NCBI GenBank assembly: GCA_903879825.1 | Contig: CAIRND010000274.1 | Span: forward strand, 1-9,736 | DNA: 9,736 nt | Direction of reading: 5' to 3' | Source: an uncultured Geobacteraceae bacterium | GTDB taxonomy: Bacteria; Desulfobacterota; Desulfuromonadia; Geobacterales; Pseudopelobacteraceae | In this document: piece after piece, positions 1-6,195 of the stretch | Numbering within the stretch: the first letter of the stretch is position 1 | Layout: each line of letters opens with the position of its first letter | Position numbers and translations under genes: made by a program | Notes under the pieces: model-generated | Databases searched by the model: none | Seen by the model: only the letters and a program-made list of their open reading frames with translations | Told to the model about the DNA's origin: nothing

Positions 1-16
1 GATATCTGCTTTTCAT
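1..16 (-). CDS. Start of a gene downstream of the exosortase, possibly EpsI (partial)
   Basis: On the minus strand the exosortase stop codon TGA (13-15) overlaps an ATG (14-16) in the ATGA arrangement typical of translationally coupled genes. Only five codons (MKSRY) lie in the window before the edge. In exosortase loci the next gene is often epsI, whose product accompanies the exosortase, and a short basic N-terminus before a membrane anchor would fit. That identity rests on context alone; there is too little sequence to recognise a family. The reading frame itself could be spurious. Confidence 0.35.
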
Positions 17-846
17 GCTTTTTCACGTAGCATCATGCCCAGCACGGCCAACAGTGTCATGGCAAGAGCAAAAACGGCTATTCCGGCAAACTCGTGGAAG
101 AAGCCCTGAGCTGCGGCAGCCCCCCAACTATTGGCAAGGATTCCGGTAATGATTACCCGCAGGGCATTTGTAAATATTGCCAAAAATATTGCAGAAAAGA
201 TTATTACTCCGCGCTTTACGTGACTAATGTGCAGAAAAAATGCATAGGCGGTGCTGAGAGCTAGTATGGAAACAAGTGATCGCATACCGCTGCATGCATC
301 GATGACTTCTAGGCTAATGGTTGGGAACATTATGATATTTCCGTCCCGCACGACTGCAAGTCCAATGAACTTAAGGAATCCGACGGCTACCCAGCTGACA
401 AACATCTTCAACGGAAATGCGAGTGCATCGTAAACAATGTAGGGAAGCGGCACCATGAAGAGGAGATAAATAATCGGCAGACGGGATATTTTAAAAATTT
501 CCACCCCAAAAAAATAGAGAACCATCCCGGCAATCAGAACAATCAGAGAGGAGCGGGCGGTAAAGTACTCATTACCAAGTGTTGCTATAATTAGCTGCAA
601 TAGGGCACAGATGATCACGATGACACCAATGTTTGAAGGTGTTGCTTTCGTATTTTTCAGCTCATTCCAGCGCTCACGAAGAAAATAAACTGAAATGAGA
701 GGCACAAGAAAACCGTGCGAGTAGTTGTCATCACTGTACCAGTTAGTAACCATCTCCGGTACGATAGAGCCATAAAGCCCTGACAACAAAAGAAGGGAGA
801 GCACCAGCTCATATCGGAACTTGTAGAGTGATTCGGAAAAGGTCAT
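13..846 (-). CDS. xrt: Exosortase, membrane cysteine protease/transpeptidase for PEP-CTERM proteins
   Basis: Exosortases are polytopic inner-membrane enzymes thought to cleave the C-terminal PEP-CTERM anchor of exported proteins and pass them to the surface or the polysaccharide matrix. The protein is 277 residues from the ATG at 846 and mostly hydrophobic, with about eight membrane segments. The catalytic signature is complete (numbered from this start): Cys185 in DACSGMRS, Arg230 in TNALRVI and His251 in GFFHEFAG. The family's SHG motif follows the first segment (residues 43-45), and the FMVPLP motif is near residue 130. GTG at 855 and ATG at 852 are in frame upstream, but the AGGTGA at 852-857 is correctly spaced only for the ATG at 846. 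The gene is transcribed away from two sigma54-activator genes and probably continues into an epsI-like gene. No PEP-CTERM substrate is in view. The subtype (XrtA or other) cannot be set safely. Confidence 0.93.
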   Translation of the reverse strand: MTFSESLYKFRYELVLSLLLLSGLYGSIVPEMVTNWYSDDNYSHGFLVPLISVYFLRERWNELKNTKATPSNIGVIVIICALLQLIIATLGNEYFTARSSLIVLIAGMVLYFFGVEIFKISRLPIIYLLFMVPLPYIVYDALAFPLKMFVSWVAVGFLKFIGLAVVRDGNIIMFPTISLEVIDACSGMRSLVSILALSTAYAFFLHISHVKRGVIIFSAIFLAIFTNALRVIITGILANSWGAAAAQGFFHEFAGIAVFALAMTLLAVLGMMLREKA

Positions 847-851
847 CGGCA

Positions 852-857
852 TCACCT
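852..857 (-). promoter_or_regulatory. Ribosome binding site deciding the exosortase start
   Basis: AGGTGA on the minus strand lies 5 nt before the ATG at 844-846. It overlaps the two other in-frame starts (GTG 853-855, ATG 850-852), so it cannot serve them. This favours the 277-residue product over the 280-residue one. Confidence 0.6.
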
Positions 858-888
858 GGCTATGAAGTGTCGTATCTCATATGGGAAT

Positions 889-905
889 AACACATATCAT
901 GCCAG
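889..905 (-). promoter_or_regulatory. Sigma54-like promoter element upstream of the exosortase
   Basis: Read on the minus strand, the site is CTGGCATGATATGTGTT. It has the -24 half of a sigma54 promoter (TGGCA) and TGT where the -12 half normally has TGC, with GG and GT separated by 10 nt as GG and GC would be. Transcription would start near 877-878, leaving a leader of about 30 nt that contains the ribosome binding site. Two copies of the same pattern lie upstream of glmS (4171, 4263). The missing -12 C is a real weakness. The site could instead be an operator. Confidence 0.45.
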
Positions 906-910
906 TCCGT

Positions 911-940
911 TATTATTGAAAAACCTCAAAATAATAGGTT
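911..940. repeat. Overlapping AT-rich inverted repeats in the divergent region
   Basis: TATTATT (911-917) is the exact reverse complement of AATAATA (930-936). Nested and competing with it, AACCT (922-926) pairs with AGGTT (936-940). They lie just upstream of the exosortase promoter-like element. They may be an operator, or only AT-rich DNA. No T-run follows on either strand, so a terminator is unlikely. Confidence 0.3.
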
Positions 941-948
941 GTTGGCTG

Positions 949-974
949 ATGTTGGGTTGAAGATGACCCGACAT
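949..974. promoter_or_regulatory. Inverted repeat, candidate activator (enhancer) site
   Basis: ATGTTGGGT (949-957) and ACCCGACAT (966-974) form a 9-bp dyad with one G-T mismatch around an 8-nt centre. Sigma54 activators bind dyads of this kind upstream of their promoters. Its centre is about 84 bp before the start site predicted for the exosortase element at 889-905, a normal distance for an enhancer. No T-run follows on either strand, so it is not a standard terminator. Confidence 0.4.
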
Positions 975-977
975 AAA

Positions 978-986
978 AATGTTACA
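978..986 (-). repeat. TGTAACATT element shared with the glmS upstream region
   Basis: On the minus strand this reads TGTAACATT and begins 81 bp before the CTGGCA of the exosortase promoter-like element. The same 9-mer at 4097-4105 begins 74 bp before the first CTGGCA upstream of glmS, in the same orientation relative to that element. The rest of the divergent region (about 987-1140) holds no gene or clear site that I can see. Confidence 0.3.
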
Positions 987-1140
987 ATGAAGTCACGATG
1001 GGCAGGGTCAATATGAGGAATGAGCATATAAAATAGCATTGCTAGCGGATGTTAAAATAAACTGCAGCTGTTACGATTAGAGCCATGCGACTTTATACGG
1101 GTACCGTGAGCGAGTTCTTTACAAAAAAATACACGTCAGC

Positions 1141-1168
1141 TTGACAATCAATACTTATGCGATACAAA
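1141..1168 (+). promoter_or_regulatory. Sigma70-type promoter for the regulator pair
   Basis: A perfect -35 box TTGACA (1141-1146) is followed after 16 bp by TACAAA (1163-1168), which matches four of six -10 positions. It lies 40 bp before the ATG at 1208, which has its own GAGGA ribosome site at 1197-1201. If real, the regulators are expressed constitutively rather than from a sigma54 promoter. Confidence 0.45.
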
Positions 1169-1207
1169 TAATTTGATTATGCCTTCAGTGAATTATGAGG
1201 ATTAATT

Positions 1208-2638
1208 ATGTCGACAGCGTCGCTTGAAATATTATGTACGGTGTTGTTGGTTAGCGATGATCCGCACACATTGGAACAGACAAAATTACTGTTTCAGGAA
1301 GCAGGAATAAGTCCTCTTCTTGCGCTTTCTGATAGTCGCGCTACTCTGACGCTGCTCGAACAGCATGCCGTATCACTCATTGTTCTCGATATGACCCCTG
1401 CTATCTACAAAGCAGAACTGCTGCCACGAATATGCAGGGATTATCCTGATATCCCGGTTATTGTGGAAACGGCATCACCTGATGTGGAGACCGCTATTAA
1501 CTGCATGAAGGCAGGTTCTGTTGATTATTTGGTCAGGCCGGTCGAACCGGGTCGTCTGATAGTGGCGGCTGAAAATGCACTTAAAAGCAATTATTCGCAG
1601 CAGGAAGTCACTTCTTTAAAAGAATATCTCTTGAACGACCGCCTGGAGCATGCTGAAGCTTTTACTGAGATAAAAACAATCTGCAGGAGGATGCGTTCGA
1701 TCTTTCAATATACGGAGGTAGTAGCTTGTTCCCCACAGGCGGTTCTGATCACGGGGGAAACCGGTGTAGGCAAAGAGTTGTTTGCCCGCGCAATTCACCG
1801 GATAAGCGGAGTTCGAGGGCCGTTTATCAGCATCAATGTTGCCGGGTTAGATGATGCTATGTTTTCTGACACTCTTTTCGGTCATAAGAAGGGTGCTTTC
1901 ACCGGTGCTGATCAGTACCGCGACGGATTGGTCAGTAAGGCTTCACATGGTACCCTATTTCTGGATGAAATTGGCGATTTGAACGAGTTGTCACAGGTCA
2001 AGCTTCTGCGCCTACTACAGGAACGGGAATATTATCCGGTGGGTGCAGATCTGGTCAAATCCAGCTCCGCACGAATCGTTCTTGCGACAAATGTAAACTT
2101 GCAGGAACGTATTAAGGAAGGTCGCTTTCGCCGTGACCTGTATTACCGTCTCTGCAGCCACCAGATTAATATTCCTGCACTTCGCGAACGTCGGGAGGAT
2201 ATCCCTCTTCTTCTTGAAAGTTTTATTGCGGAGGCTGCACGGCACTTTGGGAGGAGTATCCCGGGAATCTCACCAGAACTTGTTCAGGCACTGGCAGAAT
2301 ATGATTTTCCCGGCAATGTCAGGGAACTACAGGCCAGAGTCAGTGACGCCGTAGCCCGTCATGAGGAGGGGATACTGTCTCTTGATGATTTCTACGGTAT
2401 TTCTGCTGCGACAGAGGTGAGCTCTCCCGCTCCATCCAAAGCACCTATTGCCGGAACCGCAGGAGTTTACAGCCTTTTTGGCCGCCTCCCCACATTTCGT
2501 GAAATTGAAGATTATCTGATAGTAGAAGCGTTGAAAGTATCTGATGGAAATTATGCTGTTGCTGCTTCGATACTTGGAGTTACCCGTCAGACAATCAGCA
2601 AACGTTTGAAAATGATAGGAGGTCACGATGAATTCTAA
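1208..2638 (+). CDS. Sigma54-activator response regulator with atypical receiver
   Basis: This is a 476-residue enhancer-binding protein of the NtrC/AtoC type. Residues 11-125 form a receiver domain, about 160-395 the AAA+ sigma54-activation domain and about 435-470 a Fis-type helix-turn-helix. The ATPase looks fully active: Walker A GETGVGKE (183-190), sigma54-contacting GAFTGA (229-234), Walker B LFLDEI (250-255), sensor I ATN (293-295), arginines in GRFRRDLYYRL and sensor II GNVREL (369-374). The receiver keeps the acidic pair (Asp17/Asp18), the phosphoacceptor Asp61 and Thr88. However, the usual DxxMP loop is shortened to DMTP and the conserved lysine of the KP motif is Arg110. It may therefore respond poorly or differently to phosphorylation. 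It overlaps the next gene, a close paralogue, by 11 bp. The targets are unknown; the neighbouring exosortase and glmS promoters are candidates. Confidence 0.93.
   Translation: MSTASLEILCTVLLVSDDPHTLEQTKLLFQEAGISPLLALSDSRATLTLLEQHAVSLIVLDMTPAIYKAELLPRICRDYPDIPVIVETASPDVETAINCMKAGSVDYLVRPVEPGRLIVAAENALKSNYSQQEVTSLKEYLLNDRLEHAEAFTEIKTICRRMRSIFQYTEVVACSPQAVLITGETGVGKELFARAIHRISGVRGPFISINVAGLDDAMFSDTLFGHKKGAFTGADQYRDGLVSKASHGTLFLDEIGDLNELSQVKLLRLLQEREYYPVGADLVKSSSARIVLATNVNLQERIKEGRFRRDLYYRLCSHQINIPALRERREDIPLLLESFIAEAARHFGRSIPGISPELVQALAEYDFPGNVRELQARVSDAVARHEEGILSLDDFYGISAATEVSSPAPSKAPIAGTAGVYSLFGRLPTFREIEDYLIVEALKVSDGNYAVAASILGVTRQTISKRLKMIGGHDEF
2617..2623 (+). promoter_or_regulatory. Strong ribosome binding site inside the first regulator gene
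   Basis: AGGAGGT ends 4 nt before the ATG at 2628 and lies wholly within the last codons of the upstream gene. It gives the second regulator its own strong initiation despite the 11-bp overlap and fixes its start. Confidence 0.75.
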
Positions 2639-4046
2639 AATTAACTCACAATTGCCCCTCCTCTTGATTGACGATGATCCCGTTGTGCTTGAAATACAGG
2701 TAACCGCTCTGGAGAGCGAAGGGATCACAAATGTCCTGACACTGACAGATAGCAGAAAAACGGTGCGATTTTTGGAAGAAAATCCGGTTTCAATAATCAT
2801 GCTTGATTTGATGATGCCGCATGTATCGGGGCTAGATCTCCTTCCTGTTCTGCTTCGGGATTTCCCCAACATACCGATCATCGTCACGACATCTTCTGAC
2901 GATATTGAGACGGCAGTTCGCTGCATAAAAGCCGGGGCGGTTGATTATATAACGAAGCCGGTGGAGATTGAGCGACTGCTATTGAGCGTTGCCAATGCTC
3001 TTCATATTAATGAGTTATCAAAAGAAAACAGGATCCTACGAGAATATCTTCTCAACGATCGCCTGGAACATCCTGCCGCTTTCGATGCAATAATCACGAA
3101 CAGTAAAAAGATGCGGGCCATTTTCAAGTACATTGAAGTTATCGCAAAGTCAGACCAGCCGATATTGGTTACCGGCGAAACCGGTGTCGGTAAAGAGTTG
3201 ATTGCACGGGCAATCGGAGAATTAAGCGGCAGAAAAGGGGCTTTTGTTACTGTTAACGCTGCCGGACTTGATGATAATATGTTTTCCGATACTCTGTTCG
3301 GTCATAAAAAAGGGGCTTTTACCGGTGCCGATCAGCCGCGTGATGGACTTATCTGTTCAGCCGTTGGCGGCAATCTTTTTCTCGATGAAATAGGTGATTT
3401 AAATGAGACTTCCCAGATTAAGCTGCTACGGCTTATTCAGGAGCAGGAATTCTATCCGGTTGGCTCGGATGTCCTTAAAAAAACCGACGCCCGTCTTATC
3501 GTTGCTACCAATCATGATCTCCCGAGCCTTATTGCTTCCAACAAGTTCCGCAAAGATCTCTATTATCGCCTCTGTGCCCATCACATTCAGATACCTCCAC
3601 TCCGAGAACGTCGCGAGGATATTCCGGCACTCCTTGATCACTTTCTAGAAAAAGCCTCAAGATCACTCAATAAAACAAAGCCAACACCTTCACGAGAAGT
3701 TACTGCACTTCTCTCAACCTATCATTATGAGGGAAATGTCCGTGAACTGCATGCCATGATCTTTGACGCAGTTGCCCGTTACACAACAGGGTTGCTGACT
3801 CTTGACTGTTTTGTCAGTCTGTCCGGTAATGGGTATAATCTCACTAATTCAGCACTTTTGCTGCCGGGTAAAGAGGTTGACGAGGCGCTCTATGGTTTTT
3901 TCGGACGATTCCCCACTATAAAGGAGATGGAAGATTATTTGACTTCATCTGCCATGAATCTCACCAGTGGTAATCAACGCTCTGCAGCACTATTGCTGGG
4001 CATTGCCCGGCAAACACTCAGTAAGCGTTTGGGTCTACCCGCATAA
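2628..4046 (+). CDS. Sigma54-activator response regulator with canonical receiver
   Basis: This 472-residue paralogue of the preceding gene is collinear with it over the whole length and shares blocks such as EYLLNDRLEH and DTLFGHKKGAFTGADQ. Its receiver (residues 9-125) is canonical: Asp15/Asp16, phosphoacceptor Asp60 followed by LMMP, Thr88 and Lys110 in TKPVE. The AAA+ domain has Walker A GETGVGKE (183-190), GAFTGA (229-234), Walker B LFLDEI (250-255), ATN (293-295) and GNVREL (369-374). A Fis-like helix-turn-helix ends the protein (about 436-468, with RQTLSKRL). It should be a phosphorylation-controlled activator of sigma54 promoters. It is surely co-transcribed with the preceding gene, so the two could form mixed oligomers or act on shared sites. 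The hybrid kinase at 6196-9060 is the nearest possible phosphodonor, which is inference. PrsR-like exosortase regulators have this architecture, but I cannot assign it to that family. Confidence 0.94.
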   Translation: MNSKINSQLPLLLIDDDPVVLEIQVTALESEGITNVLTLTDSRKTVRFLEENPVSIIMLDLMMPHVSGLDLLPVLLRDFPNIPIIVTTSSDDIETAVRCIKAGAVDYITKPVEIERLLLSVANALHINELSKENRILREYLLNDRLEHPAAFDAIITNSKKMRAIFKYIEVIAKSDQPILVTGETGVGKELIARAIGELSGRKGAFVTVNAAGLDDNMFSDTLFGHKKGAFTGADQPRDGLICSAVGGNLFLDEIGDLNETSQIKLLRLIQEQEFYPVGSDVLKKTDARLIVATNHDLPSLIASNKFRKDLYYRLCAHHIQIPPLRERREDIPALLDHFLEKASRSLNKTKPTPSREVTALLSTYHYEGNVRELHAMIFDAVARYTTGLLTLDCFVSLSGNGYNLTNSALLLPGKEVDEALYGFFGRFPTIKEMEDYLTSSAMNLTSGNQRSAALLLGIARQTLSKRLGLPA

Positions 4047-4059
4047 TTGAATTGAAGCA

Positions 4060-4083
4060 GATTACATCGCAACGTGATGAATC
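4060..4083 (+). repeat. Imperfect hairpin just after the regulator pair
   Basis: GATT-A-CATC (4060-4068) pairs with GATG-AATC (4076-4083) around a 7-nt loop, with one bulged A. It begins 14 nt after the stop at 4046. There is no U-tract after it, so intrinsic termination is doubtful. It could slow 3' decay or be chance. Confidence 0.3.
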
Positions 4084-4096
4084 TCCCCGCCACAAA

Positions 4097-4121
4097 TGTA
4101 ACATTAGTAAAAATGTTGACA
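4097..4121 (+). promoter_or_regulatory. Inverted repeat, candidate activator site upstream of glmS
   Basis: TGTAACATT (4097-4105) and AATGTTGACA (4112-4121) form a dyad with a single bulged G around a 6-nt centre. The left arm equals the 9-mer upstream of the exosortase. The dyad lies about 90 bp before the start site predicted for the sigma54-like element at 4171 and about 180 bp before that for the element at 4263. Confidence 0.35.
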
Positions 4122-4170
4122 GTGCGCTGATGCCGTGTCGTGCCCGTTATTTTTACCGGTTATTATCACT

Positions 4171-4187
4171 CTGGCACACTGTCTGTA
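4171..4187 (+). promoter_or_regulatory. Sigma54-like promoter element, distal copy upstream of glmS
   Basis: CTGGCACACTGTCTGTA has a good -24 half (TGGCAC). Its -12 half is CTGTA instead of TTGCA, with the correct 10-nt distance between GG and GT. It shares the pattern CTGGCANNNTRTSTGTW with the sites at 889 and 4263. A start here would give a leader of about 165 nt before glmS. Confidence 0.35.
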
Positions 4188-4220
4188 CCCTTTGATTCCT
4201 TTCTTTATTCGCTATTGAAA

Positions 4221-4251
4221 TTGTAATAAGCTGATATTACACCGCTATATT
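4221..4251 (+). promoter_or_regulatory. Weak sigma70-like promoter upstream of glmS
   Basis: TTGTAA (4221-4226) and TATATT (4246-4251) resemble -35 and -10 boxes, but the 19-bp spacing is long. A basal promoter is expected because glmS is normally essential. This is the best vegetative candidate in the region, and it is weak. Confidence 0.25.
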
Positions 4252-4262
4252 GTCTGATGTTG

Positions 4263-4279
4263 CTGGCACAGTATGTGTA
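4263..4279 (+). promoter_or_regulatory. Sigma54-like promoter element, proximal copy upstream of glmS
   Basis: CTGGCACAGTATGTGTA matches the exosortase-side element at 13 of 17 positions, including CTGGCA and TATGTGT. The -24 half is perfect TGGCAC and the -12 half has GTGTA. Start of transcription would be near 4291, about 72 nt before the glmS ATG. CACA-GTA-TGTG inside it also makes a small dyad, so a repressor or activator operator is an alternative. Confidence 0.4.
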
Positions 4280-4362
4280 AAAGAAATCTTCCTTATGTGG
4301 CTGCGAATATATGCTGCGACATTTCTTACTTGGAACGTGCGGAATGAAAAGGAGGCAAATTT

Positions 4363-6192
4363 ATGTGCGGCATCGTAGGATATATGGGAAATCAGGATGC
4401 TACCCCGGTTATCATGAATGGCCTGAAGATGCTTGAATACCGAGGGTATGATTCTGCCGGTATCTGTACTATGGATGATGGGACGGCAGAAATACGGCGT
4501 AGTTCTGGTAAATTGATCAATCTTGAGCGACTTATCAAAGATAAACCGTTGTCAGGTACTATCGGCATCGGGCATACACGCTGGGCCACACACGGCAAGG
4601 CGAGCGTTACTAATGCACATCCACATAAAAGTGGCTCAGTCGTCGTTGTTCACAATGGCATTATCGAAAACTACCTTGCGCTGAAAGATGAATTAATCGA
4701 TCGGGGACACGCATTTATATCAGAAACTGATTCCGAGGTGATATCCCATCTTATTGATGAAAAATATGAATTAACCGGCTCCTTCGAAAAAGCGGTTCAG
4801 CTTGCATTGAAAGAGCTCCACGGTGCGTATGCGTTGTGTATTTTGAACCAAAAGGACGAAAAAACACTTATAGCGGCTAAATCCGGTTCACCAATGGTTG
4901 TTGGCATCAGGGGCGATGAGTATTTCATTGCTTCGGATATGCCTGCCATAATTTCTAATACAAGAGAAATGGTAATCATGGAAGATGGCGAGATGGCGGT
5001 CTTTCGGGAGGGCAGAGTGACATTCTTCACCATTACCGGAGAAGAGATTGCCAAAGCTTCGCGACATGTTGACTGGTCTCCGTTGAAGGCAGAAAAAAAC
5101 GGCTATCCAAATTTTATGCTTAAAGAGATACACGAACAGCCACAGTCTATCAAAAACGTAATTGCGGGACGTTTACTCGATGAGAAGGGGGACGTATTCC
5201 TCGAGGGGCTGAACCTAAATGACTGTGAACTGAATTCGTTTGAAAAGCTTTGTTTGGTGGCCTGTGGAACTTCGTGGCATGCGGCTCTGGTAGGGAAATA
5301 TCTGATAGAGGAACAGTGCCGTATCCCTGTCGATGTAGAAATAGCTTCAGAATTTCGCTACCGTGATCCGCTTATCTCTGGAAAAACGCTGGTAATTCCG
5401 ATTTCCCAGTCGGGCGAGACTGCCGACACTCTCGCCGCATTGCGTGAAGCGCGAGGGAAGAATGCACATATCGTGTCTATCTGTAACGTTGTTGATTCTT
5501 CCATCGCCCGTGAATCAGACGGGGTGATCTATACTCACGCCGGTTTGGAAATTGGAGTTGCATCAACAAAAGCGTTTACTACTCAGCTCGTTGCACTCTA
5601 TCTGTTGGCTATCCGTCTCGGTCGTGCCAATGGCACTATTAGTCAGGAAAAGGGGCAAGAAATGATCGTGGAGCTCAGTGGACTTCCCGCTCATGTTAAA
5701 AAAACACTGGAACTTGACCCTCAAATTGAAGAGATTGCCTGTGAATATCTGACCTCATGGGATGCAATTTACCTCGGACGTGGCATCAGCTATCCCATCG
5801 CTCTGGAAGGCGCACTTAAACTGAAGGAAATATCGTATATCCATGCCGATGGGTATCCGGCAGGCGAGATGAAGCATGGGCCGATTGCCTTAATAGACAG
5901 AGAAATGCCGGTTTTTATTTTAGCGCCAAATGATCGGCACCTTATAAAAGTAAGATCTAACATGGAGGAGGTTATTACCCGTGGAGGCAAAGTTATTGCT
6001 TTTTGCTCCGAAGGTGATCAGGAAACCGGCAGGAGGGCAGAATTTACTCTAAAAATTCCATGGGCCGGAGAAATTCTCTCCGCAGTACTCTTTGCTGTAG
6101 CGCTCCAATTATTGGCGTATAACTTTGCAATTCTAAAAGGTAAAGATGTCGATCAACCAAGAAATTTGGCCAAAAGCGTTACGGTGGAGTGA
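4363..6192 (+). CDS. glmS: Glutamine-fructose-6-phosphate aminotransferase (isomerizing)
   Basis: GlmS makes glucosamine-6-phosphate from fructose-6-phosphate and glutamine, the first committed step to UDP-GlcNAc for peptidoglycan, lipopolysaccharide and amino-sugar polymers. It is a cytosolic enzyme. The protein is 609 residues, the same length as the E. coli enzyme. Residues 2-220 are the class II glutaminase: nucleophile Cys2, exposed after Met removal, then HTRWATHG (71-78), HNG (97-99) and Asp123. Two sugar-isomerase (SIS) domains follow, with CGTSWH at 301 and SQSGET (348-353) in the first. The isomerase residues Lys486, Glu489, His505 and Lys604 are in the expected places, and the tail NLAKSVTVE is canonical. 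AAGGAGG at 4349-4355 sets the start. The upstream neighbours are regulators, not the commonly seen glmU. The 3' end carries the ribosome site of the hybrid kinase, so the two are probably one operon. I see no glmS ribozyme sequence in the leader. Confidence 0.98.
   Translation: MCGIVGYMGNQDATPVIMNGLKMLEYRGYDSAGICTMDDGTAEIRRSSGKLINLERLIKDKPLSGTIGIGHTRWATHGKASVTNAHPHKSGSVVVVHNGIIENYLALKDELIDRGHAFISETDSEVISHLIDEKYELTGSFEKAVQLALKELHGAYALCILNQKDEKTLIAAKSGSPMVVGIRGDEYFIASDMPAIISNTREMVIMEDGEMAVFREGRVTFFTITGEEIAKASRHVDWSPLKAEKNGYPNFMLKEIHEQPQSIKNVIAGRLLDEKGDVFLEGLNLNDCELNSFEKLCLVACGTSWHAALVGKYLIEEQCRIPVDVEIASEFRYRDPLISGKTLVIPISQSGETADTLAALREARGKNAHIVSICNVVDSSIARESDGVIYTHAGLEIGVASTKAFTTQLVALYLLAIRLGRANGTISQEKGQEMIVELSGLPAHVKKTLELDPQIEEIACEYLTSWDAIYLGRGISYPIALEGALKLKEISYIHADGYPAGEMKHGPIALIDREMPVFILAPNDRHLIKVRSNMEEVITRGGKVIAFCSEGDQETGRRAEFTLKIPWAGEILSAVLFAVALQLLAYNFAILKGKDVDQPRNLAKSVTVE
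6186..6189 (+). promoter_or_regulatory. Ribosome binding site within glmS deciding a TTG start
   Basis: GGAG in the last codons of glmS lies 6 nt before TTG at 6196. The next in-frame ATG (6217) would remove part of the first receiver strand (FGIMIVEDE), so the TTG is preferred. Confidence 0.55.
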
Positions 6193-6195
6193 AAT

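Noticed and set aside
1085..1144. Short plus-strand frame of 19 residues (MRLYTGTVSEFF...) before the first regulator
   Set aside because: It has no convincing ribosome site, no recognisable features, and its end overlaps the likely -35 box at 1141.
2327..2926. A 199-residue open frame on the minus strand across the regulator overlap
   Set aside because: It lies wholly antisense to two well-supported genes, and its translation shows no family motifs. It is a shadow frame.
4031..4040. GGGT-CT-ACCC palindrome at the end of the second regulator, similar to arms of the 949-974 dyad
   Set aside because: The centre is 2 nt rather than 8, and it is coding sequence. The resemblance is limited to five bases per arm.
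4116..4121. TTGACA as a -35 box upstream of glmS
   Set aside because: No acceptable -10 box is found 16-18 bp downstream.
4363..4380. Possible glmS ribozyme upstream of glmS
   Set aside because: The 316 bp before the gene contain nothing resembling the conserved ribozyme core, and the element is known mainly from Gram-positive bacteria.
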